Positions 27,189 to 36,664 of a stretch of 45,433 nucleotides of DNA are shown here, in pieces. Origin of the DNA: Bacteroidales bacterium (lineage in GTDB: Bacteria > Bacteroidota > Bacteroidia > Bacteroidales > UBA932). Location of the stretch: positions 1-45,433 of the forward strand of contig JAEEOM010000205.1 in the NCBI GenBank assembly GCA_016284265.1, written 5' to 3'. Under the pieces are notes generated by a model. The model ran no database searches, was not told the DNA's origin, and worked only from the letters and a program-made list of their open reading frames with translations. Both the position numbers and the translations under genes were made by a program. Every line of letters begins with the position of its first letter. Positions within the stretch are counted from its first letter, which is position 1.

Positions 27189-28895
27189 ATGAAAAAGTAT
27201 TTGTTTCTGATTGCTGCGGCCATGCTGACGCTGACCGCCGCCTGTGTCCGCGAACTTGCAGATAACAACCAGCCCGAGACCAAGCAGGTCAAGATGGTGT
27301 TCAAGGCCACCACGGAGTCCATCCCCGGCACCAAGGCCGAACTTGCCGGCAAGCAAGTGCTTTGGAGCCCTGGTGATTCTATCAGTGTATTTAACTTATA
27401 TACCTGTGATTACTATGCTGGAGCCATCTTCAGGACATCCCTCACGGAACCCTCTCCGACAGCAGACTTTGAAGGCGTTCTTGAAATCCAAGGAGACATG
27501 CCCGAGGATGGAATTGTGGCCGTTTATCCCGTGTATAGATATTGCTATGATATGTACGGTATGAATAATAGTTACAGTTTTAACTGGGTGTCCGTTTGTA
27601 TTCCGTGCGAGCAGCATGCGGTAGCGGGTTCATTTGACCCGACCGCATTCATATCCATTGCCCGTTCCAAAACCTCGGAACTTCATTTTCATAATGTCTG
27701 TGGCGGTGTGGCTTTGCGTTTTTCGGAAGGCTGCGAAGATTATGAATATGTTATTTTTAAGGTTTTAGATGATACGCACTACATAACGGGAGACGTATGC
27801 GTTGATGTCGGAGATGATGATGGTATTCCGAAATTAACCTCAAATACAGGTAGCACATATGAATGGGTTAAACTATATGCACCCGAGGAAGGCTTCCAAG
27901 CTGGAGTTGATTATTTCATTTGCACTTTAGAAGACGAAATGACAAAGGGGTTCAGCTTGGAGTTTAAGCGCAAGGATGGGAAAGTGGCCTATAAAGCGTA
28001 TCCTAAAGCTCAGGAAATCAAGCGCTCCGTTTTTGGCCGGATCAGTGGCTTTAACACCTCGCTGCAATGGTTTGACAGCCAATATGCAGAAACGGACATC
28101 AGTACGGTCAGTCACAAATGGAAATACACCAAAAATGACAACGAGTCCTGGATCGCAGACATCAATACGACCTTCCCGGATTATCTTCTCCTGTATCCGG
28201 AATCCGACCCTATGATTTATTCGGACGAGCAGAATTCTGAAACAGTCGCTTTCCATATTGATTCTGTTCGCTTGGATAACTTTACGGGAGAAATCGCTCT
28301 ATTCCTCAGTTCCGGTGACTATTCTTATGAACGTCGCTTTACCCAGGAGAATGGAACGTTCAAAGCAAATTTCGCTGACCCTGAAGGGGAGTTCACCGAG
28401 ATGACGGTCAGCGATGTCCAGCCAAAATATTATGCGATTGAAACCGATAATGCCCAATACCCGGTCTTTTTCAATAGCAGTTACGGAGACATCCAGCTAT
28501 TCAGGCAGATAGCCGATGCGAATGGCGGACAACTTCCCATTCTTTACATAGATGGTGTTGGCACCACCTCGGATTTTGAGGGGAAAGATGTCACGGGTAA
28601 AGTTGCCATCGTAAACAGAGGATCTATCACCTTCCAAGAAAAGATGGAAAACGCCGCTGCTGCCGGAGCTATCGGCATTCTGATTGTCAATCATGTGCCA
28701 ACCGTCATTTCACCCAACTTCCAGGATGCCCAGGACCTCATTCCGGGTGCCATCCTGCCATTCGAGATCAAGGACCATCTAGCCGGCAAGACCTCGCTTA
28801 AATTTGTTGCTGTTGGAATTGAGCCGAGCCCGGCTGTGTCTTCTGCTTTCAATCCCGCCAATCCGTTTGGAAATAATAAGGAAATCGAATGGTAG
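27189..28895 (+). CDS. Fimbrillin-like lipoprotein with C-terminal PA (protease-associated) domain
   Basis: MKKYLFLIAAAMLTLTAACVREL lipobox; FKATTES..GTKAEL fimbrillin-type N-terminus; C-terminal FEGKDVTGKVAIVNRGSITFQEKMENAAAAGAIGILIVNH PA-domain pattern. Confidence 0.75.
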   Translation: MKKYLFLIAAAMLTLTAACVRELADNNQPETKQVKMVFKATTESIPGTKAELAGKQVLWSPGDSISVFNLYTCDYYAGAIFRTSLTEPSPTADFEGVLEIQGDMPEDGIVAVYPVYRYCYDMYGMNNSYSFNWVSVCIPCEQHAVAGSFDPTAFISIARSKTSELHFHNVCGGVALRFSEGCEDYEYVIFKVLDDTHYITGDVCVDVGDDDGIPKLTSNTGSTYEWVKLYAPEEGFQAGVDYFICTLEDEMTKGFSLEFKRKDGKVAYKAYPKAQEIKRSVFGRISGFNTSLQWFDSQYAETDISTVSHKWKYTKNDNESWIADINTTFPDYLLLYPESDPMIYSDEQNSETVAFHIDSVRLDNFTGEIALFLSSGDYSYERRFTQENGTFKANFADPEGEFTEMTVSDVQPKYYAIETDNAQYPVFFNSSYGDIQLFRQIADANGGQLPILYIDGVGTTSDFEGKDVTGKVAIVNRGSITFQEKMENAAAAGAIGILIVNHVPTVISPNFQDAQDLIPGAILPFEIKDHLAGKTSLKFVAVGIEPSPAVSSAFNPANPFGNNKEIEW

Positions 28896-28917
28896 AACCT
28901 CAAAAAGCATTTGAACC

Positions 28918-29847
28918 ATGAAAAAGATATCATTGCTCTTTACCGCAGCCCTGCTGTTCGTGGCTGCTTCCTGTGTGAATCAGGAAATTATTTCCGACGA
29001 GGCCCAGCCCCTCAAGCTTAACCTAACGGTCGCCGCTCCCGGCGGCCCTGATACCAAGGCCGCCAAGACCGCCTGGGTGGCTGGCGACAAAATTAACTTC
29101 TGGTTTGACGATAATGCGGTCAATCATACAGAGCCGGATCTTGTCATCACCTACAAGGGTGGCATATGGTTTGCCGGTTCTCTCCGCGAAGGTGTTACGT
29201 TGAAAGAGGAAGGGACTTTCTCAATTGTTTATGAGAGTACGAATAATCTGTCCAGTTATAAAACTGATTATAGCTCCGGTGTGAATTATTACTATCCACC
29301 GGAGGCTACTTATAGCGATACGTCCTTAGAATATGGACAAGATGCTGTACCAGTTTACTGCAGACCTTTAATCGTTACTGCTAACAATATTCGATACACC
29401 TTCGCCAGCAATACGCTGACTGCAAAAATAGAGGAGTGGCGTGTTGAGTCAACCTTCAAAGTGCTGGTCAAGAACGTTCCTTCGGAGCTTGAAGCCTCTG
29501 ATTATATCCTGAAAACCTATAATACCTCACAATCGTGGCCGGCTGAAGCCAGAAGCGGTTTCTCTTTAAAAATTAATAATTCTAGCGTTCCAGTAGCTGA
29601 TGGTAACATCAATGCAAATAGATTCGGACTTACCGGCGGTGTTCAGGAATCAGACGGGATTGCATTTTACTATAATTATTTTTCGAATCATTGGCCGCCT
29701 ACCGATCCGGCCAGCGTGGTTACTGTTACCTTTACCCTTTACGAAGGCAATACGTCAACTAAATCCTACTCTGTAAATAAGAGCTTTGAAAACACAGGTT
29801 ATGATAAATGCTTCGGTGTTTCCATAGATTACTCTAAGTTTAATTAA
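28918..29847 (+). CDS. Fimbrillin-like lipoprotein
   Basis: MKKISLLFTAALLFVAASCVNQE lipobox; DTKAAKTAWVAGDKINFWFDD. Confidence 0.7.
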   Translation: MKKISLLFTAALLFVAASCVNQEIISDEAQPLKLNLTVAAPGGPDTKAAKTAWVAGDKINFWFDDNAVNHTEPDLVITYKGGIWFAGSLREGVTLKEEGTFSIVYESTNNLSSYKTDYSSGVNYYYPPEATYSDTSLEYGQDAVPVYCRPLIVTANNIRYTFASNTLTAKIEEWRVESTFKVLVKNVPSELEASDYILKTYNTSQSWPAEARSGFSLKINNSSVPVADGNINANRFGLTGGVQESDGIAFYYNYFSNHWPPTDPASVVTVTFTLYEGNTSTKSYSVNKSFENTGYDKCFGVSIDYSKFN

Positions 29848-29888
29848 ATTCGTTGATGGCATAACCCTTCATCAGGTCATATTTCAAT

Positions 29889-29931
29889 AATCCCGTCATT
29901 CCGCTCCAAGGCGGCGTGACGGGATTTTTTT
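29889..29931 (+). terminator. Rho-independent terminator of the fimbrillin-like operon
   Basis: AATCCCGTCA ... TGACGGGATTTTTTT. Confidence 0.85.
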
Positions 29932-29983
29932 AGACATCTGTCTATAATTCGTTATCTTTGTCGAAGATCTCAAGAATACGACT

Positions 29984-32758
29984 ATGCGAACAATCACCCG
30001 ATTCCTGACATTAGCCTTTCTGATGCTGGTAGCGAGCTGCGGAGAGGAGCCCACGCCTGCACCTAAGCCCACACCCACACCCACACCGACACCCCCCACA
30101 CCTGTTGCGGTCTCGTCGGTTTCGCTGAACCAGAGTGCCGTGGATCTCATCATTGGCGAGACGGTTAACCTGACAGCCTCAGTGTCGCCCAATAATGCCA
30201 CAGACCAAGCCATAACCTGGACCAGTTCAGATGCTTCTGTGGCTTCAGTCGTCGCCGGCAGTGTGAAAGGTGTCGGCATAGGTACGGCGACCATTACCGC
30301 CACGGCGGGCGGAAAAAGTGCCAGTTGTACGGCCACGGTCGTGAAAGGCGGCTTCCCCGACGGACAGCTGCCCTCGAGCAATGAGATCTGGTACACGACA
30401 AAGGACAACAAGCCCCTTTCACAGGTCATTAATCAGGGGTCCTGCACGCTTACGGCCAACACCTACAGCAAGGGCATGGGTGTCCTCCGCTTCAGCGGTC
30501 CCCTGTCCAGTCTCAATGTCATTTCGTCCGACCCGAAGCAATGCTCCCACCTGACCGGCCTCTTGATTCCGGATTGCGTGGAAACGATTGGAGATCATAT
30601 ATTCTGGGATGCGTCCGACATCAAGGAATTCCGGATTCCCGCCTCCCTGAAGCATACGGACCCGTTTTTATCTCTCAACAAATTGGCCCTGGAACACCTG
30701 ACCGGGCATCATGTCTCGGAGGACGGACGTTGCGTCATCCTCGACGGCGTACTCGTGGCATTCGCCCCGGCGGGGCTTTCATCCTATGAGATTCCCACAG
30801 GTGTCGTCCGGATTGCAAGAGAGGCCTTCACTTTGACACAAGAGTTGAAATCCGTGATTATTCCCAATAGCGTCACGGCTGTGGAACAAGACGCTTTCAG
30901 CGAGTCGAGCCTGGAATCGGTTACCATTCCCGCCTCTGTCAAGGCCATGCATTGCTACGCGTTCCGCCAGTGCAAGAACTTGAAGAATCTGTTGGGTGAC
31001 AGCCACTTCATCTCGAAAGACCGAAAATTCCTCTTCGATGCCAATTCCATGATCCCGATGATGTTGTTCCATTTTGCCGGCCGGGACGATGAATCCTACG
31101 AGATCCCGGAGGGAATCCAAGCCATTGAGAATTATGCCTTCTATGGCTGCGATAAACTCAAGAGCATCACCTTTCCACAGAGTCTCACCTTTGTGGCGGG
31201 CGTTGCCTTCGAGGGTTGCAACAATATGGAAGCCTTGTATGGCAGTCATACGACGTCTGATCACAAAGGCTTTGTATCTAACGGCAGCCTACGATACCTG
31301 GTTCCTTCCATTGACGCCGATTATGTAGTCCCGGACGAAGTGACCGCCCTGGGCGACAATCTTTTCGAAAACAGGCAAACGCTTCGCTCCATCACGATGG
31401 GCGACCAGGTAACTGCCATCGGAAACTATACCTTTTCGTATGCCCCGGCACTCAAGACCATCACCTTATCGGCCAATTTGGCTTCTATCGGATACAATCC
31501 ATTCATACGTTCGGAAGCGTTGGAGTCAGTCTATTTCCGGGGGATCATCCCGCCGACCTGCAGTGTTATCGAATATACCACGAATCCCAAGCTGACCATC
31601 TACGTACCGTCTCAGGCCTTTCGCTTATACACCGAAGACACGCAATGGGAGAAGTATTGGAATGTCATGAAACCCTATGACTATACCGATCTGCCGAAAC
31701 CCGACTTCTACCTCTCCACCGATTATTCCAAGGAGGGAGAGGTGACAGTGTATCAAAAGGCTACAGCAGGGAACGGGATTGATATCGTCTTCATGGGCGA
31801 CGCCTATTCCGACCGACAGGTGGCCGACGGCACGTATTTGCATGACATGAAAGCCTGCGCCGAACAATACTTTGCCGTGGAGCCGTATAAGTCGTTCCGT
31901 GAATTGTTCAACATCTATTTCGTCACCACCGTTTCCGCGACGGAAGGCTATGAGCGAGGCGGCCGAAGCCTCGGAACATACAGGGGCCTCAGTACATACA
32001 TCAGCGGGAACCATGACAAATGCTTCAAACTGGCCCGTAAGGCCGTCGGAAGCGACGAACGGATGGAGGAAGTCCTGGTGGTCGTCTGCGGAAACCAGGA
32101 TCTATCGGGCATTTGCTACCTCTGCGGTACCTGCCACTTCTTTGACCCAGCAACCTGGACCGGCCACGACTTCGCATGCGGCCCTGCCGTGACGTATTTC
32201 ACGAAAATAGACGAAGACTTTACTGAAACCGGCAAGACGCTCCGGCATGAATCCGGCGGACACGGATTTGCTAAACTGGCCGACGAGTATCACTATACGG
32301 GAGCTGTCTCTGTAAGCGACAAGGAACTGATCCAGACCCGTTCGCAGTATATGTGGTATTCCAATGTGGACATCACCTCCGATCCCGCCCAGGTAAAATG
32401 GGCGAAGTTCCTGGCCGACGACCGCTACAAGAATGAAGTCGGCTTGTACGAAGGCGGCTTTACCTATATGTATGGCGTCTGGCGCCCTTCGTCGAACAGC
32501 ATCATGAACGACAACCAGGGCGGCTTCAACGCGCCTTCGCGCTACACGATCTGGTACAGGATCCACAAACTGGCCTATGGCAGCAGCTGGAACGGAAGCT
32601 ACGAAGACTTTGCGACTTACGACGCCATCAACCGCAAGACCAACCCGACAACACCCGGTCCCTGGCGGCCTTCCTATGTGACGGCCCCGCGAGGAACCCA
32701 CCACCCGCCGGTGGTCACCGGTAAGACCTGGCGGCAGGCCGACCGTCTTGGCCGATAA
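29984..32758 (+). CDS. Secreted lipoprotein: Pro-Thr linker, Big_2 domain, BspA-like LRR, M64 (IgA-type) metallopeptidase
   Basis: LVASCGEEPTPAPKPTPTPTPTPP; VNLTASVSPNNATDQAITWTSSDASVASV; repeated IPNSVTAVEQDAFSESSLESVTIP; IDIVFMGDAYSDRQ and RHESGGHGFAKLADEYHY. Confidence 0.85.
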   Translation: MRTITRFLTLAFLMLVASCGEEPTPAPKPTPTPTPTPPTPVAVSSVSLNQSAVDLIIGETVNLTASVSPNNATDQAITWTSSDASVASVVAGSVKGVGIGTATITATAGGKSASCTATVVKGGFPDGQLPSSNEIWYTTKDNKPLSQVINQGSCTLTANTYSKGMGVLRFSGPLSSLNVISSDPKQCSHLTGLLIPDCVETIGDHIFWDASDIKEFRIPASLKHTDPFLSLNKLALEHLTGHHVSEDGRCVILDGVLVAFAPAGLSSYEIPTGVVRIAREAFTLTQELKSVIIPNSVTAVEQDAFSESSLESVTIPASVKAMHCYAFRQCKNLKNLLGDSHFISKDRKFLFDANSMIPMMLFHFAGRDDESYEIPEGIQAIENYAFYGCDKLKSITFPQSLTFVAGVAFEGCNNMEALYGSHTTSDHKGFVSNGSLRYLVPSIDADYVVPDEVTALGDNLFENRQTLRSITMGDQVTAIGNYTFSYAPALKTITLSANLASIGYNPFIRSEALESVYFRGIIPPTCSVIEYTTNPKLTIYVPSQAFRLYTEDTQWEKYWNVMKPYDYTDLPKPDFYLSTDYSKEGEVTVYQKATAGNGIDIVFMGDAYSDRQVADGTYLHDMKACAEQYFAVEPYKSFRELFNIYFVTTVSATEGYERGGRSLGTYRGLSTYISGNHDKCFKLARKAVGSDERMEEVLVVVCGNQDLSGICYLCGTCHFFDPATWTGHDFACGPAVTYFTKIDEDFTETGKTLRHESGGHGFAKLADEYHYTGAVSVSDKELIQTRSQYMWYSNVDITSDPAQVKWAKFLADDRYKNEVGLYEGGFTYMYGVWRPSSNSIMNDNQGGFNAPSRYTIWYRIHKLAYGSSWNGSYEDFATYDAINRKTNPTTPGPWRPSYVTAPRGTHHPPVVTGKTWRQADRLGR

Positions 32759-32763
32759 GAACT

Positions 32764-33540
32764 GTGTACACTTCTGCCGACGATCCGATTTACAGCCGCA
32801 CGGCGCTGCTGATGGGTAATGACGTGATGGGGGCGCTTGCCCGCACTCGCGTGATTATCTTCGGCGTGGGCGGCGTAGGGAGCTGGTGCGCCGAAGGGCT
32901 TGTCCGCTCCGGCATCACCCACATCACGCTGGTCGATTCCGACTGCGTGAGCGTGAGCAACATCAACCGGCAGTTGATGGCCACCACCCGCACCGTCGGG
33001 CAAGTCAAGGTCGAAGTCCTGCGCGACCGGCTGCTGGAAATCAACCCTTCCGCGGAGATTACGGCCATCCAGCGAGCCTATAACGCCGAGACTGCCGAGA
33101 CCTTTGAACTGGAGCAGTACGACTATATCCTCGACGCCATCGATTCCCTCAAGGAAAAATCCGACCTGATCCTACGGGGAACCCGCACCCCGGCCGTATT
33201 CTTCTCCTCGATGGGCGCCGCTTTGAAGGTCAATCCGCAGGGCGTGAAAGTTGCTGAATTCTGGAATGTGCGCGGCTGCCCGCTCGGTGCCGCCATCCGC
33301 AAGAAATTCAAACAGAATCACACCTATCCGGGGCACAAGTTCCGCTGCGTTTACGACGAAGAGGTACTCCCCAACCGCGGCAAAGCGCTCGCCGCCGACG
33401 CCTCCAACAGCGAATGGGACGGACGCAAAGCCCAGATCAACGGCACCACCGCCCACATCACGGCTCTTTTCGGGATGACCCTCGCCGGCCTGGTGATCGA
33501 GGATATCTATACGAAAACAAAAAGAGACTCACTCTCGTAA
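32764..33540 (+). CDS. tcdA: tRNA threonylcarbamoyladenosine dehydratase (ThiF/E1-like)
   Basis: VIIFGVGGVGSWCAEGLVRSGITHITLVDSDCVSVSNINRQL; GTG start. Confidence 0.9.
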   Translation: MYTSADDPIYSRTALLMGNDVMGALARTRVIIFGVGGVGSWCAEGLVRSGITHITLVDSDCVSVSNINRQLMATTRTVGQVKVEVLRDRLLEINPSAEITAIQRAYNAETAETFELEQYDYILDAIDSLKEKSDLILRGTRTPAVFFSSMGAALKVNPQGVKVAEFWNVRGCPLGAAIRKKFKQNHTYPGHKFRCVYDEEVLPNRGKALAADASNSEWDGRKAQINGTTAHITALFGMTLAGLVIEDIYTKTKRDSLS

Positions 33541-33556
33541 GTCTCTCATTTTTAAG

Positions 33557-33630
33557 TAGCGGGAGCCAGGATTGAACTGGCGACCTCATGATTATGAATC
33601 ATGCGCTCTAACCAGCTGAGCTATCCCGCC
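33557..33630 (-). tRNA. tRNA-Met(CAT)
   Basis: GGCGGGATAGCTCAGCTGGTTAGAGCGCATGATTCATAATCATGAGGTCGCCAGTTCAATCCTGGCTCCCGCTA cloverleaf; an Ile2 (lysidine) identity cannot be strictly excluded. Confidence 0.9.
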
Positions 33631-33651
33631 GGATACCGCTTTGCTTGGTTG

Positions 33652-33722
33652 TTGAGGTAGACGGATTCGAACCGCCACTAAGAGGACCAGAATCTCTTGT
33701 GCTGCCATTACACCATACCTCA
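33652..33722 (-). tRNA. tRNA-Gln(CTG)
   Basis: TGAGGTATGGTGTAATGGCAGCACAAGAGATTCTGGTCCTCTTAGTGGCGGTTCGAATCCGTCTACCTCAA. Confidence 0.9.
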
Positions 33723-33825
33723 GTCCTTCATTGGGACTGCAAAGGTAGAAAAAGTATTTGGGTTTGCAACAAAAATTTTGACTTTTTGTATATTTGTAGA
33801 AAAGTCACTTATTGTTTTTCCCGCC

Positions 33826-35265
33826 ATGCCTCTGATCCCTGTTTATACCTGGAACAAGACGATCCTTCAGTTCGAAAGCCGGCGCCGCAAGTTCTCCAAG
33901 CAGCCTTGGGCCCAAGGGGTTATTCTCCTCGCATGCGTCATCGTGGCAATGCTGCTGGCCAACCTGCCGTGGACGCGTGACATTTATTTCCACTTCCTGG
34001 AAACCGGGCTGAGCATCCAGGTCGACACGCCGGATGGAAATGGGTTCATCTTCCCCGCCGGCATGACCGTCGAGAAGTTCATCAATGATATCCTGATGGT
34101 GGTCTTCTTCTTCACGGTGGGCCTGGAAATCAAGCGGGAAATCGTCTGCGGCGAGCTCAGCACGCCCAAGAAAGCCGTGATGCCGGTCATCGCGGCGTTG
34201 GGCGGCGTACTGGTCCCGGCGCTCATCTACGCCCTCGTCAACCACGGCACCGCGGCCGCCTCCGGCTGGGGTATCCCCACGGCCACGGATATCGCTTTCG
34301 CCATTGGCATCCTCTCCGTGCTGGGCGACAAGGTGCCCGTTTCGCTGAAGGTATTCCTGACCGCCCTGGCCATCGCCGACGACCTGATGGCCATCCTCGT
34401 GGTCGCGCTGTTCTACGGCGGACAGATCAATTTCCTGCTGCTGGGCATTGCCCTGGTGCTGGTACTGGCCATCATCTTCATGAACAAGATGGGTGAGAAA
34501 CGACCCTGGTTCTACCTGGTCCCTGCCATCGTGGTCTGGATCCTGTTCTACTACTCGGGCATCCACGCCACCATGTCGGGCGTGGTGATGGCTTTCCTGA
34601 TTCCGATGAAACCCCGTTACTCAAAGGCCTACTATTTCCGCAAGCGGAAAGCCTACAGGACCCTCATCAACGAGTATGAGACGCTCCACGAGAGCGGCGG
34701 ATTTCCGAACGGGCCGCAGCGGCATATCCTGCGTCAGCTCAGCAAGACCTCGCGGGGCTGCATCGGATTGAGTTACCAGCTGGAACATGCCCTCGCACCC
34801 TGGGTCAACTTCCTCATCATGCCCGTGTTCGCCCTGGCCAACGCCGGGGTACGGATCTCCGACCCGTCTTATTTCAACGTCTTCAGCTATTCCCCGGAAC
34901 TCGGCAGCGTCAGTATGGGTATCTTCCTCGGCCTTCTGCTCGGCAAGCCGATCGGCATCACGCTGGCCAGTTTCCTGGCCGTCAAGACGAAAGTGGCCGC
35001 GATGCCCGACAAGGCCACCTGGCGGATGCTCCTGGCCGTCGCCTGCCTCGGCGGCATTGGCTTCACCATGTCAATCTTCGTGGATACGCTCTCCTTCGGC
35101 GACCAGGCCGAGCATGTCACGCTGATGTTGCGCGACATGGGCAAGGTCGCGGTACTGATGGGGTCGCTCTGTGCAGGAATCCTCGGCTCCGTACTTGTGC
35201 TCCTGTCACACAAGAAAGCGGCCGCCGGCGGAACTCCGGACACTCCGGCTACTCAATCGAATTGA
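33826..35265 (+). CDS. nhaA: Na+/H+ antiporter NhaA
   Basis: VVFFFTVGLEIKREIVCGELS; PTATDIAFAIGILSVLGDKVPVSLKVFLTALAIADDL. Confidence 0.97.
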   Translation: MPLIPVYTWNKTILQFESRRRKFSKQPWAQGVILLACVIVAMLLANLPWTRDIYFHFLETGLSIQVDTPDGNGFIFPAGMTVEKFINDILMVVFFFTVGLEIKREIVCGELSTPKKAVMPVIAALGGVLVPALIYALVNHGTAAASGWGIPTATDIAFAIGILSVLGDKVPVSLKVFLTALAIADDLMAILVVALFYGGQINFLLLGIALVLVLAIIFMNKMGEKRPWFYLVPAIVVWILFYYSGIHATMSGVVMAFLIPMKPRYSKAYYFRKRKAYRTLINEYETLHESGGFPNGPQRHILRQLSKTSRGCIGLSYQLEHALAPWVNFLIMPVFALANAGVRISDPSYFNVFSYSPELGSVSMGIFLGLLLGKPIGITLASFLAVKTKVAAMPDKATWRMLLAVACLGGIGFTMSIFVDTLSFGDQAEHVTLMLRDMGKVAVLMGSLCAGILGSVLVLLSHKKAAAGGTPDTPATQSN

Positions 35266-36658
35266 GAAGCGCCAACCGCCCGTCGTCAATCAGTTTCAAG
35301 ATCAGCTCTCCGAACAAAGTATCGGGCCAGGCGAACCAGGCGCGGGTGAAGTTCGCCGGGTCGTCCTTGTAGAACGACTCATGCATGAAGCCCGTGCCTG
35401 CGTCAGTCTTGAGCAGGGTTTCCAGGCACCACTTGATCTCCGCCTCGTCATCGGACGTGAAGGCTTTCATCAGGATGCTCATGGGCCAGATATAACCCAG
35501 GCCCACGTGCGGACCGCCAATCCCCTCACCCGCCGTGCCGCGGAAAAACCAGGGATTGTCTTCACTCCAGACAAAGCGGCGCGTGGCCTGATAAACAGGA
35601 TCGCTGCGGTAGGATTCGTCCAGATAGGCCATGGCCAGCAGGCTGGGCACATTGGCATCGTCCATCAGCAGTTTGTTGCCGAAGCCATCCACCTCATAGG
35701 CATAAATGGTTCCATAGACCGGATGCTCCGCCGTGGCGTATTTCTTCAGCGCTGCCTCCACTTCGGCTGCCAACTCGCGGCATTCGAAGGCCAGCGCGTT
35801 CTCGCCATTGACCGTCTCGAGAATCTCAGCCGCCTTGCGCAAGGACGTCACGGCAAAGAAATTCGAAGGAATCAGGAACATGAACGTTGTGGCATCGTCC
35901 GACGGCCGGAAGGCCGAGGCAATCAGCCCCACGGGGCGAACCGGGTTGCCCCAGCCGTATCCGGCCTGGGTATCGGTCGGCACGGCCCCGACCCGCTGGA
36001 ACTTGTAGGGTCCGCGGTTTTCCTTGCGCTGCTGCTCCCGGAACGTGGTCAGGATCTTCCGGATGGCCTCGAGCCAGGTATCGCCGAACACGGAGGTATC
36101 GCCCGTGGTCTTCCAGTAGTGATAGGCCAGTCGGATGGGATAGCAGTCCGAGTCAATCTCCCACTTCCGCTCGTGCAGGTTAGGGTCCATCTTGGTCAGG
36201 TCGCTCTGCCAGCCGGTGCCGGTCGGGCCATCGTTGAAGGCATTGGCATAGGGATCGATGCAGATGAGCGAGAACTGGCAGTTGATGACGCCGGCCAGCA
36301 TGTTCTTCAGATGCGCATCCTGCCCCGCAAGCTGCACATAGGGCCAGACTTGGGCGCCGGAATCGCGCAGCCACATGGCGTGGATGTCGCCCGTATAAAT
36401 GAAGGTACGCCAGCGTCCTGCTTCATCCTGCCCGAAATGGACCGTCGTATCGAGGGTGTTCGGGAAACAGTTCGCAAACATCCACGCTAACCGGGGATTG
36501 GTCAGGAGCGACGTGACCTCCGCAATCTTCTGCTCAACGGCCTGGCTCACAAAAAGCCGGTCGGCCGGGGCGGGCCGCTGGGAAACGAACGGCTGGGCGT
36601 TCCCCGCGAGCGAAAGTGCGAGGAACGCCAGGAGGATCATCGATTTCTTCATCAGCAC
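35249..36658 (-). CDS. Glycoside hydrolase family 125 (exo-alpha-1,6-mannosidase-like)
   Basis: TGDIHAMWLRDSGAQVWPYV; DPYANAFN; KWEIDSDCYPIRLAYHYWK; signal peptide. Confidence 0.9.
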   Translation of the reverse strand: MLMKKSMILLAFLALSLAGNAQPFVSQRPAPADRLFVSQAVEQKIAEVTSLLTNPRLAWMFANCFPNTLDTTVHFGQDEAGRWRTFIYTGDIHAMWLRDSGAQVWPYVQLAGQDAHLKNMLAGVINCQFSLICIDPYANAFNDGPTGTGWQSDLTKMDPNLHERKWEIDSDCYPIRLAYHYWKTTGDTSVFGDTWLEAIRKILTTFREQQRKENRGPYKFQRVGAVPTDTQAGYGWGNPVRPVGLIASAFRPSDDATTFMFLIPSNFFAVTSLRKAAEILETVNGENALAFECRELAAEVEAALKKYATAEHPVYGTIYAYEVDGFGNKLLMDDANVPSLLAMAYLDESYRSDPVYQATRRFVWSEDNPWFFRGTAGEGIGGPHVGLGYIWPMSILMKAFTSDDEAEIKWCLETLLKTDAGTGFMHESFYKDDPANFTRAWFAWPDTLFGELILKLIDDGRLALLNSIE

Positions 36659-36664
36659 CAGGAT

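Noticed and set aside
30048-30098. Proline/threonine-coding repeat as a phase-variable tract
   Set aside because: Short imperfect CCCACACC-type repeats within a linker; no homopolymer or perfect tandem tract that would suggest slippage switching.
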